Shown: positions 1-6,749 of the stretch, in pieces
Layout of the letters: each line of letters opens with the position of its first letter
Numbering within the stretch: position 1 is the first letter of the stretch
DNA from: CAYUJH01 sp964394585
Lineage (GTDB): Bacteria; Bacteroidota; Bacteroidia; Cytophagales; Flammeovirgaceae
NCBI GenBank assembly: GCA_964394585.1
Contig: CAYMYI010000108.1
Location: 1-14,353 of the forward strand
Direction of reading: 5' to 3'
DNA length: 14,353 nt
The notes under the pieces: generated by a model
Databases searched by the model: none
What the model was told of the DNA's origin: nothing
The model's input: only the letters and a program-made list of their open reading frames with translations
Position numbers and translations under genes: made by a program

Positions 1-806
1 GCCTCGTGGGTGAAATACAATTGATGAGCCGCTACATCGGCGGTTACCCGCAAGCCTTTTGCTTTAGCTTGGCGTACTAACTGTACCCCTTCTTGCGTAG
101 AAACGTGCGATACATGCAATTTCCCACCTGTATATTCTAATAAAGAAAGATCGCGCAATAGCGCAATTTTTTCTGCATCAGAAGGAATACCGGGCATTCC
201 TAAAGAAGTACTTACTGTCCCTTCGTGCATTTGTCCTCCTTCTGCCAAATCGTTCAAAAGGGGTTTATTAATCAACAACCCATCGAAAGGTTGCAAGTAC
301 AGCAAAATGCGTTGTAATACCCCCACATGATCGAGAGAATGCATGCCATCGGAAAAAGCGATGGCTCCGGCATGGTGCAAATCGTACAATTCTGTCATCT
401 CTTTGCCGGCTGTATCGGCAGTAGCTGCCGCAACAGCATGTAAACGGAGAGGTAAATTGGTGGCAGCTTGTTGGATCTGTCGTATGCTTGCTTGCGTTTG
501 AGTTACCGGCAGGGTGTTGGGCATTACAGCTACTTCAGTATATCCGCCAAACTGCGCTGATTTAATAAAATGGGCTAAGGTGTCTTTATGTTCGTAACCG
601 GGTTCTTGTAAAATGGCAAATAAATCAAACCAACCTTTTGAGATGCCTAGCCCTTCTGCTCGTATAACTATCTCATTTTCTTGAACGGCAAGCTGAGTAT
701 CAATTTCAGTGATAATGCCATCACGCAATCGAATATCAATTTTCTGACCGTTCCACTTACTTTGTGGTATAAACAGTTTAGGCTGCTGTATGAGAATGGA
801 TTGCAT
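1..806 (-). CDS. Dihydroorotase-family amidohydrolase lacking the HxH metal motif (3' end beyond left edge)
   Basis: The first 268 residues are visible, starting MQSILIQQPK at 806; the stop lies beyond the left edge. The family is clear from GWFDLFAILQEPGYEHK (residues 58-74), VAVMPNT (92-98), MHEGTVSTSLGMPGIPS (193-209) and LHVSHVST (230-237), which match Bacteroidota proteins annotated as dihydroorotase (pyrimidine synthesis: carbamoyl-aspartate to dihydroorotate). In catalytic dihydroorotases the first block reads D-x-H-x-H-x-R-E-P; here it is D61-L-F63-A-I65-L-Q67-E-P69. Both metal-binding His and the substrate-binding Arg are therefore replaced. The block that normally carries the His-Ala/Pro-Glu ligand reads INKP (179-182). 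His231 and His234 remain. I infer a non-catalytic or altered paralogue, comparable to the inactive PyrC' that supports aspartate transcarbamoylase in pseudomonads, so I do not assign pyrC. It is divergent from hemH. Confidence 0.85.
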   Translation of the reverse strand, partial: MQSILIQQPKLFIPQSKWNGQKIDIRLRDGIITEIDTQLAVQENEIVIRAEGLGISKGWFDLFAILQEPGYEHKDTLAHFIKSAQFGGYTEVAVMPNTLPVTQTQASIRQIQQAATNLPLRLHAVAAATADTAGKEMTELYDLHHAGAIAFSDGMHSLDHVGVLQRILLYLQPFDGLLINKPLLNDLAEGGQMHEGTVSTSLGMPGIPSDAEKIALLRDLSLLEYTGGKLHVSHVSTQEGVQLVRQAKAKGLRVTADVAAHQLYFTHE

Positions 807-846
807 AGTTAAGAAGCCTTTGTACGATTTCTTGCTTATTGAGCCA

Positions 847-854
847 CAAAGCTA
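847..854 (-). promoter_or_regulatory. Candidate -7 element TAGCTTTG for the dihydroorotase-family gene
   Basis: TAGCTTTG on the minus strand is an exact match to the Bacteroidota -7 consensus TAnnTTTG and ends 40 nt upstream of the ATG at 806. I see no TTG -33 element at the usual spacing of about 19 nt, so support is the -7 match and its position only. Confidence 0.35.
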
Positions 855-1001
855 ATGGTTTGCGCAGGAAAAAAGTGTTTCTTACAAAGTTTTCAAAATC
901 CTTCTGCTATTTTGCGGCAACCCCTTCAGGCAATCCGCTCAAGATAGGGAACAAAAGACCTACACGGCTGTTTTCTTAATCGAATATAGATTAACTGAAC
1001 T

Positions 1002-2066
1002 ATGGAAAAAACACATAAGAAAGCCCATACGGGCGTACTGCTCATCAACTTAGGAACCCCGGATAGCCCTTCTACTTCTGATGTCCGCAGTTACTTGTAC
1101 CAATTTTTGAACGATCCACGCGTAATCGACATCCCTTGGCTGGTACGTGCTATCATCTTTAACTTAATAGTCATTCCATTTCGTGCGCCTTTTTCTGCCA
1201 AAAGCTACAAAGAACTATGGACTGAAAACGGAGCACCTCTGCTCTACTACACACGCAACGTAGCGGATAAGCTCCAAGAGTCGCTTGGCGATGAGTTTCA
1301 CGTAGAGTTTGCCATGCGCTATAAAAATCCTAGTTTGAAAAGTGTACTTGAAAAGATGCGCCAACAGAATTTTAATAAGATAATTCTGGTACCAATGTTT
1401 CCACAGTATGCTTCAGCAAGTACCGGTTCTGCTTTGCAAAAAGCCATGGAAATTATTAGCAAGTGGTGGGTAATTCCGGAAATTGCCGTAGTGAGCCAAT
1501 ACTTCGACCACGAAGCATTTATCGATGCACTAGTTGCCCAAGGTAAGAAGTACGACCATACCCAGTACGATCATGTTATTTTTAGCTTTCATGGTGTTCC
1601 TGTGCGCCATGTGGACAAAGTTTATGACAATGGGTTATGCTCTGACCACGATTGCGAACATGAAGTTACCGACGACAATAAATATTGCTACAAAGCCACC
1701 TGCTACTATACTGCACGTACGCTGGCTCATCGGTTGGGCATCCCGGAAGACCGCTACACCGTAGCGTTTCAATCGCGTTTAGGCCGCGACCCTTGGCTCG
1801 AGCCTTTTGCTGATAAGCTCATCGAAGAGCGCGCAAAAAAAGGCGACAAGAAGTTATTGGTGTTTAGCCCTGCTTTCACTGCCGATTGCCTCGAAACTAT
1901 TATAGAAATCGGCGACGAGTACCAAGAGCTTTTTGAAGAACATGGTGGCAAGAAAATACAACTTGTAGAAAGCCTGAACGATCATCCGCTATGGGTAAAA
2001 GCCTTAAAAGAAATTGTATTGGAACGTGCCAATACCACTAAAACGTATGAACCCGAAATGGCATAG
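1002..2066 (+). CDS. hemH: Ferrochelatase (HemH) with an internal four-cysteine motif
   Basis: This 354-residue protein inserts Fe2+ into a porphyrin (protoporphyrin IX, or coproporphyrin III in some lineages), a terminal step of heme synthesis. The N-terminal block GVLLINLGTPDSP (11-23) and YLYQFLNDPRVID (31-43) are standard. FSFHGVP carries the catalytic His197, and DCLETI carries the conserved Glu298. The C-terminal HPLWVKAL (328-335) is also typical, and the length fits a full-length bacterial enzyme with no membrane tail. Cysteines C213, C218, C229 and C234 form a C-x4-C-x10-C-x4-C pattern just after the catalytic His. Internal [2Fe-2S] motifs are known in some bacterial ferrochelatases; cluster binding here is inference. 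No other heme gene is adjacent, and a terminator follows at once, so it is probably monocistronic. No exact TAnnTTTG lies upstream. Confidence 0.96.
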   Translation: MEKTHKKAHTGVLLINLGTPDSPSTSDVRSYLYQFLNDPRVIDIPWLVRAIIFNLIVIPFRAPFSAKSYKELWTENGAPLLYYTRNVADKLQESLGDEFHVEFAMRYKNPSLKSVLEKMRQQNFNKIILVPMFPQYASASTGSALQKAMEIISKWWVIPEIAVVSQYFDHEAFIDALVAQGKKYDHTQYDHVIFSFHGVPVRHVDKVYDNGLCSDHDCEHEVTDDNKYCYKATCYYTARTLAHRLGIPEDRYTVAFQSRLGRDPWLEPFADKLIEERAKKGDKKLLVFSPAFTADCLETIIEIGDEYQELFEEHGGKKIQLVESLNDHPLWVKALKEIVLERANTTKTYEPEMA

Positions 2067-2092
2067 CTATTTTTATAAAATCATCTCTAATC

Positions 2093-2128
2093 TCCCACTT
2101 AACTTTTTAGTTTGGTGGGATTTTTTTT
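2093..2128 (+). terminator. Rho-independent terminator after hemH
   Basis: TCCCAC (2093-2098) pairs with GTGGGA (2115-2120) across a 16-nt loop and is followed immediately by eight T (2121-2128). It lies 27 nt after the hemH stop and 30 nt before the next start, which separates the two genes transcriptionally. Confidence 0.75.
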
Positions 2129-2158
2129 GACTTTTGGGATAGATTAACCAAAAAGATT

Positions 2159-3037
2159 ATGGAAATTTTTCGCTCCCCCCTTTGGATATTCTTGTGTTTT
2201 TGGATGGGTATTCTTGCTGCTTGTGATTCCAAAGAACCCAATAACCAAACTACGGTCTCAGCAACACCAACTGATACTATTAATACATTAACGCCTTCAA
2301 AACGCACCTTTTTGCATCAGATAGATATTTTGCGCTACCCTGAAAAAATATACTTCGATTTGAATAGTGAAGGCATTACCCTTCGCGATGTACAAACCTA
2401 TTGCCTTTCTGAAGATAGCGCCAACCGAGAAGCGGCTCTCATCACAGCAATGTGCGCCGGAAACGAGAATACTCTTTCTGAGCAAAACTCCGACTATTGG
2501 GGAGGTATCTTATACGATATGGAAACTTTTGCCAGCATTGTTCGGCGTTTAAAACAGCCAGAACATCGTGTGTTTATGGATGTGGGCTCTGGCAATGGCG
2601 ACAAACTATATGCTGCCCTATGCTTAGGGTTTCAACAAGTATTAGGGCTTGAATATTCTGAAGACCTTGCTTCAATTTCTAAGCGTTTTTTAACAGACTA
2701 TCAAACTGATAGTACGGTAGTAATTACCCACGGCGATGCCCTCGAAGTGCCTGCTTCTTACTATCAACAAGCCGATTTTATCTATATGTACTCTCCTATT
2801 AAAAGCCATGAGGTAATGGCAGGACTTTACGAACGGATTATGCAAAACCTTCGAGTAGGCGGTATTTTTTTAGAAGTACGCTTTGTATACGCCAAAGAAC
2901 TCCGAGAACGGACACAACTCAACATCCCTGAATTTGCCGGTGTTTTTGCCATACAGCGTACCGAGGAAGACCGGTATGAATGCTTGATTTTTGATGAAAG
3001 CGGGATTACCGAACGAATTCCACTATTGCCCCTTTAA
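2159..3037 (+). CDS. Class I SAM-dependent methyltransferase fold with an N-terminal lipoprotein signal
   Basis: The 292-residue product starts with a short, weakly basic segment, a hydrophobic stretch (residues 8-20) and the lipobox LAAC with Cys22, followed by a polar linker rich in N, T and S (23-48). This is the layout of a Bacteroidota lipoprotein. The rest is a class I methyltransferase: motif I VFMDVGSGNGDKL (138-150), an acidic end of beta 2 at GLEYSED (163-169), motif HGDALEV with Asp193, YMYSPIK (209-215) in the motif IV region, and LRVGGIFLE (231-239). Motif I followed by a GLEYS-type second strand resembles DOT1-like proteins, but the substrate is unknown. A periplasmic or outer-membrane methyltransferase would lack cytosolic SAM, so either the signal is an uncleaved anchor, the fold has another role, or the start is wrong. 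The next in-frame Met is residue 98, which argues for the given start. Its stop overlaps the convergent gene by 4 nt. Confidence 0.75.
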   Translation: MEIFRSPLWIFLCFWMGILAACDSKEPNNQTTVSATPTDTINTLTPSKRTFLHQIDILRYPEKIYFDLNSEGITLRDVQTYCLSEDSANREAALITAMCAGNENTLSEQNSDYWGGILYDMETFASIVRRLKQPEHRVFMDVGSGNGDKLYAALCLGFQQVLGLEYSEDLASISKRFLTDYQTDSTVVITHGDALEVPASYYQQADFIYMYSPIKSHEVMAGLYERIMQNLRVGGIFLEVRFVYAKELRERTQLNIPEFAGVFAIQRTEEDRYECLIFDESGITERIPLLPL

Positions 3038-4872
3038 AAAGGACGCTGCACCCCTAGTTTCTCCATTCGGGAGCGAAGTGTCGTAGGTTTCATCCCTAAA
3101 ATTTCTGAAGCACTATTCGGACCACTGATTTTCCAATTCACTTTCTTGAGTACCGCCGTTATGTATTCAGCTTCTTTTTCGGCTAAGGTTACAAACTGCT
3201 CGTTGTCGAATATTACGCGTTCTTGCTCAAGCCAATTGCCCATTTGCAAGCTCTTTCCACTCGTGATAATTACAGCGCGTTCTACTATATTTTCCAACTC
3301 GCGAATATTCCCTGGCCAATCGTAGTTTTCAAACTGCATCATTACTTTTTTCGGTACTTTGGTAATTTCTTTCCCGGTACTTTTTCCATATTTCTGTACA
3401 AAATGGTTTACCAATAACGGGATATCTTCTTTACGTTCGCGCAATGGTGGCACTTGAATAGGGAACACGTTTAAACGGTAGTACAAATCGGCACGAAAGC
3501 CCCCTTCGTTTACTACTTTGAGCAAATCGCGGTTCGTAGCTGCAATTACACGCACATTTGTAGAAATAGTTTTAGTACTGCCTAAGCGTTCGAATTCTCC
3601 TTCTTGCAAAACGCGCAGCAGCTTTGCCTGCAATTCTAACGGTAATTCGCCGATTTCGTCAAGAAAAATACTGCCCCCCTCAGCAAATTCAAACCGACCA
3701 ATTTTTTTAGCAATTGCTCCGGTAAAAGCACCTTTTTCATGTCCAAAAAGTTCACTTTCGATAAGCTCCGAAGGAAGTGCCGCACAGTTTACCTTTACCA
3801 AAGGCCCTTCGTGGCGCGCACTTCGGTTATGGACTGCTCTTGCAAGTAGTTCTTTCCCTGTTCCGGTTTCTCCTAAGATTAATACCGTAGCGTCGGAAGC
3901 CGCTACTTGCTGTATTTGGGTAAGCACTTTTTTAAAGTTCGTACTCTGCGTGATGATGTTCTCGAACCCCTCGTTTTGCGGAGGGGTAATTCCTTGCTTT
4001 AGGTACTGATTTTCCTCTTCAGCTCGGTTAAGTAATAGCCTAATGTAGCGATGCGTTTTACGCAAGTCGATTTCAGCTTCCTTTTTCTCAGTGATATCGC
4101 GAACGATTGAGGTAACCCCATTTCGTTCGCCAGTGCTTTTATCGTAATTCAGATGCATGGATACTTCCACATAGATTTTGCTACCATCTTTCCGTACATG
4201 GCGCAATTCACTACGATTGTACCCATTTTCCCACAATTCTTTTTTGGCTTTTTCTTTTTTTTCTGCCTTGTCCCATTGGTACTCAAATGCGTGGCGCAGC
4301 TTTTTCCCAATCATTTCATCGGCCTTCATGTCGTAGAGTTTCTCAGCCCCATAGTTCCAATAGCTCACGCAGTTGTTCAGATCTAGCACAATCACAGCAT
4401 CATTCACCTCAGCCAACAAATCTGCTTGTAGGTACAGTTCTTCTTCTTTAATGCGCGAAAGAGTAATATCTTCCATCAGCACTACAAAGCCATCGACCAA
4501 ACACCCTTTTTGGGCGGCATCGAACGGATAGGGGCATAATCGAAATTTCACCCATCGGTCTGTGCTATCCTCACTTTTAAGCCTACACTCTAAAAAGCCG
4601 TTTTTAGGGGTATTTCGGCAAACATCCCACTGTGCATTAAACAGAGCAATATCTTTAGGGTCTATAAGGGTTTTCCAGCCAATTCCCAGTAGGTTTTTAG
4701 TGGTTTTCCCTATGAGCTGCTGCATATAATTGCTTGCCCATATGCATGCTCCACTTTCGTTAGTAAGAAGAATCCCTACATGCAGCATTTCGCCTAAGTG
4801 GGTTCCAATGCCTTGGTGGATGTTGGGTAGTTCGGCTAGCAAATGTTCAACGTTCGTTTCCGATACAGCCAT
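3034..4872 (-). CDS. PAS-domain sigma-54-dependent transcriptional activator (PAS-PAS-AAA+-Fis HTH)
   Basis: This 612-residue protein is a bacterial enhancer-binding activator. Two PAS domains occupy about residues 25-140 and 145-268; the second ends in a clear PAC motif (TSIVRDITEKKEAE, 254-267). A linker likely to be helical follows (268-295). The AAA+ domain (about 305-540) has Walker A GETGTGKE (334-341), the sigma-54-contacting loop GAFTGA (381-386), Walker B SIFLDE (401-406), RVIAATNRDL (441-450) and the arginine region FRADLYYRLNVFP (459-471). The C-terminal Fis-type helix-turn-helix spans 565-612 (AEYITAVLKKVNW, ASEILGMKPTTLRSRMEKLG). There is no phosphoacceptor receiver domain, so the signal is probably a small ligand or redox state sensed by the PAS domains. 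It should drive open-complex formation at RpoN promoters; its targets cannot be read from this window. Confidence 0.93.
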   Translation of the reverse strand: MAVSETNVEHLLAELPNIHQGIGTHLGEMLHVGILLTNESGACIWASNYMQQLIGKTTKNLLGIGWKTLIDPKDIALFNAQWDVCRNTPKNGFLECRLKSEDSTDRWVKFRLCPYPFDAAQKGCLVDGFVVLMEDITLSRIKEEELYLQADLLAEVNDAVIVLDLNNCVSYWNYGAEKLYDMKADEMIGKKLRHAFEYQWDKAEKKEKAKKELWENGYNRSELRHVRKDGSKIYVEVSMHLNYDKSTGERNGVTSIVRDITEKKEAEIDLRKTHRYIRLLLNRAEEENQYLKQGITPPQNEGFENIITQSTNFKKVLTQIQQVAASDATVLILGETGTGKELLARAVHNRSARHEGPLVKVNCAALPSELIESELFGHEKGAFTGAIAKKIGRFEFAEGGSIFLDEIGELPLELQAKLLRVLQEGEFERLGSTKTISTNVRVIAATNRDLLKVVNEGGFRADLYYRLNVFPIQVPPLRERKEDIPLLVNHFVQKYGKSTGKEITKVPKKVMMQFENYDWPGNIRELENIVERAVIITSGKSLQMGNWLEQERVIFDNEQFVTLAEKEAEYITAVLKKVNWKISGPNSASEILGMKPTTLRSRMEKLGVQRPF

Positions 4873-5065
4873 AATTATCGAGATCTCAAATGGTTAAACA
4901 GAATATCTTTAGAAATAGAAACAGTTTTTAGTCGGAAAAAGTGAAACTACGTTTTTTAAAAGAACCAGCAAAAACTTTATGAGAGTTTCGCTATGTATTT
5001 CCGTACGAACGTTTCTTTAACCAATGATTTGCCACAAGGGAACGCAAAACATTTTGCAAAGAAAT

Positions 5066-5085
5066 GGCTAAACTCGGTGTTAGCC
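5066..5085 (-). terminator. Weak hairpin overlapping the trmH stop codon
   Basis: On the minus strand GGCTAA (5085-5080, containing the TAA stop) pairs with TTAGCC (5071-5066) around an 8-nt loop. Only a broken T tract (ATTTCTTTG) follows, so this is a weak terminator candidate or a 3'-end stabilising hairpin. Confidence 0.25.
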
Positions 5086-5778
5086 GTTCGATTTTAAAAA
5101 GCGTTTTATGTGCATTTGGACATTGGTTACGGCTTTCATAACCCACTCGAGGTGTATACGTTTTCGCTCTGCTTCGGTCAGCTGCCAAGCAATGCGATCA
5201 TCGGCTTTGAGCAAATGCACCAGTGTTTGCAAACATAGGGCAACGCTCACCGAAACATTAAAGCTTTCGGTAAACCCATACATCGGTACGTATACTTTAT
5301 AGTCTGCTTCCTGTAGCAAAGTGTTAGTGGCGCCTCGTAATTCTGTTCCAAAGGCAAGCGCTACTTTCTGTTCGAGTGGCAAGGATTCTACGGAAATACT
5401 ATCGTGTAGGTGCGGCGAAGTAACTGCTAGAGCATACCCTGCTTTTTTTAAAGATTGTATAGCGGCTTCTGTAGTCCGATAGCGATGAAAGGACACCCAC
5501 TTACTCGCTCCTTTGAGTACATGCGGATTGATTTGGTAGCTGTGTTTTTTCTCTATGATGTGGACATCTTGAATACCAAAGCACTCGCATGAACGAATTG
5601 CCGCACTTATATTGTGCGATTGATACAAATCTTCGAGCACTACCGTAAGATGCCTGGTGCGGTTCGCTAATACCTCTCGAAAGCGCTGTTTTTTATTAGC
5701 TGTAACAAACGGGTAGAGATAATTGAAAAGGTCCTCTTGTTCAGCTTCAGTTAGGTTATCTAAATTGAGCAATCCCAT
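5080..5778 (-). CDS. trmH: TrmH-family (SpoU) tRNA 2'-O-methyltransferase
   Basis: With the start at 5778 (MGLLNLDNLTEAEQ) the protein is 232 residues. It has the three SPOUT/TrmH motifs: motif 1 LEDLYQSHNISAAIRSCE with the conserved N and R, motif 2 ALAFGTELRGAT, and motif 3 YVPMYGFTESFNVSVSVAL, which forms the trefoil-knot SAM site. The closest known family is tRNA (guanosine-18-2'-O)-methyltransferase, which modifies the D-loop; the exact nucleotide is inferred from family resemblance. An in-frame ATG at 5838 would add 20 residues (MPYFGKLSPIFVAQ...) unlike the family. The exact -7 element TATTTTTG (5812-5805) lies between the two ATGs, so a transcript from it could encode only the shorter form. 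It is divergent from panB. Confidence 0.85.
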   Translation of the reverse strand: MGLLNLDNLTEAEQEDLFNYLYPFVTANKKQRFREVLANRTRHLTVVLEDLYQSHNISAAIRSCECFGIQDVHIIEKKHSYQINPHVLKGASKWVSFHRYRTTEAAIQSLKKAGYALAVTSPHLHDSISVESLPLEQKVALAFGTELRGATNTLLQEADYKVYVPMYGFTESFNVSVSVALCLQTLVHLLKADDRIAWQLTEAERKRIHLEWVMKAVTNVQMHIKRFLKSNG

Positions 5779-5804
5779 ACCGCTACATTTATTTGATTGG
5801 GCAA

Positions 5805-5812
5805 CAAAAATA
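5805..5812 (-). promoter_or_regulatory. Candidate -7 element TATTTTTG for trmH
   Basis: An exact TAnnTTTG match on the minus strand ends 26 nt before the ATG at 5778, predicting a leader of roughly 20 nt. No TTG occurs at the ideal -33 spacing. It overlaps the first copy of a 10-bp direct repeat. Confidence 0.4.
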
Positions 5813-5836
5813 GGGCTTAGTTTACCAAAATAGGGC
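5807..5836. repeat. 10-bp direct repeat AAAATAGGGC, two copies 20 bp apart
   Basis: AAAATAGGGC occurs at 5807-5816 and again at 5827-5836, a period of exactly 20 bp (about two helical turns), in the divergent trmH/panB promoter region. The spacing would suit an operator read from one face of the helix, but two copies of an A-rich 10-mer could also be chance. Confidence 0.4.
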
Positions 5837-5865
5837 ACTGGTAAGGAACACTGCCGGTTTGTACG

Positions 5866-5873
5866 TACCTTTG
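5866..5873 (+). promoter_or_regulatory. Candidate -7 element TACCTTTG for panB
   Basis: An exact TAnnTTTG match ends 44 nt upstream of the panB ATG (5918), giving a predicted leader of nearly 40 nt. No TTG sits about 19 nt upstream, so the -33 box is missing or divergent. Confidence 0.4.
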
Positions 5874-5917
5874 TTTGTTATACATCTTTTTCTACTTACG
5901 TTAAAAACTGAAGCGAT

Positions 5918-6742
5918 ATGTCAACCCAAAGTGGCGGCGGCGAAATAAAGCGCATTACAACCCACCAAATACAAGCCATGAAAGAACGAGGAGAGAAGAT
6001 TTCCATGCTGACGGCTTACGATTATTCAATGGCAAAAATCCTCGACCATGCCGGTACGGATATTCTGCTCGTAGGTGATTCCGCCTCTAATGTGATGGCT
6101 GGGCATGAAACCACTTTGCCTATTACACTCGATCAGATGATTTATCATGCGGCATCGGTGATCCGTGCCGTAAAACGCTCGCTTGTAGTGGTAGACATCC
6201 CTTTTGGTTCTTATCAGGGAAACTCTTCAGAGGCGTTGCGCTCTGCAATCCGCATTATGAAAGAATCGGGCGCACATGCCGTAAAAATGGAAGGAGGTGA
6301 AGAAATTAAAGAATCGGTACTGCGCATTTTGAGTGCCGGCGTACCCATTATGGGTCACTTAGGGCTTACCCCTCAGTCGATTTATAAATTTGGCACCTAT
6401 ACTGTCCGCGCTCGAGAAGAAGCCGAAGCGGCTAAGCTTCTTAGCGATGCACAAATGCTCCAAGAATGTGGTTGTTTTGCGCTCGTGCTTGAGAAAATCC
6501 CGGCTTCTCTGGCAAAAAAAGTTGCCGAGCGGCTCGATATACCAGTGATAGGTATTGGCGCAGGCCCTCATGTCGACGGGCAAGTACTCGTAACGCACGA
6601 TATGCTAGGTATCACGAAAGACTTTAAACCTCGTTTCTTACGCCGCTATGCAGAATTGTACGATGCCATGCACCAAGCAGTTACCTCGTACATCAACGAT
6701 GTAAAACAACAGCAATTCCCCAACGAAAACGAAAGCTATTAG
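5918..6742 (+). CDS. panB: 3-methyl-2-oxobutanoate hydroxymethyltransferase (ketopantoate hydroxymethyltransferase)
   Basis: This cytosolic enzyme transfers a hydroxymethyl group from 5,10-methylene-tetrahydrofolate to 2-oxoisovalerate, giving ketopantoate, the first committed step to pantothenate and CoA. The 274 residues cover the full PanB barrel: KISMLTAYDYSMAKILD (27-43), LLVGDSASNVMAGHETT (50-66) with metal ligand Asp54, VVVDIPFGSYQ with Asp93, AVKMEGG (121-127) with Lys124 and Glu126, GHLGLTPQS (146-154), VLEKIP with catalytic Glu192, and IGIGAGPHVDGQVLV (211-225). The length is normal. The start is set by the conserved N-terminus and the upstream -7 candidate. Its stop is 7 nt before an RluA-family gene, so the two are very likely co-transcribed. 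No panC, panD or panE is nearby. Confidence 0.97.
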   Translation: MSTQSGGGEIKRITTHQIQAMKERGEKISMLTAYDYSMAKILDHAGTDILLVGDSASNVMAGHETTLPITLDQMIYHAASVIRAVKRSLVVVDIPFGSYQGNSSEALRSAIRIMKESGAHAVKMEGGEEIKESVLRILSAGVPIMGHLGLTPQSIYKFGTYTVRAREEAEAAKLLSDAQMLQECGCFALVLEKIPASLAKKVAERLDIPVIGIGAGPHVDGQVLVTHDMLGITKDFKPRFLRRYAELYDAMHQAVTSYINDVKQQQFPNENESY

Positions 6743-6749
6743 CCCATCC

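Noticed and set aside
914..922. TATTTTGCG as the hemH -7 element
   Set aside because: It has one T too few for TAnnTTTG and is about 80 nt from the start codon, so I did not list it.
3518..4009. 163-codon open frame on the plus strand
   Set aside because: It lies antisense inside the AAA+ domain of the sigma-54 activator, whose motifs are unambiguous. The antisense product is rich in Ser, Pro and Ala with no recognisable motif.
4880..4887. GAGATCTC palindrome just upstream of the activator start
   Set aside because: It is only 8 bp with no flanking symmetry, as expected by chance in a window of this size.
5054..5072. Sigma-54-like -24/-12 site upstream of the activator gene (minus strand, ending TTTGCA)
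   Set aside because: The -12 GC is present, but the dinucleotide at the required spacing is AG, not GG, and the site is about 180 nt upstream of the start.
5779..5838. Longer TrmH starting at the ATG at 5838
   Set aside because: The extra 20 residues do not match the family, and the promoter candidate at 5805-5812 lies inside them.
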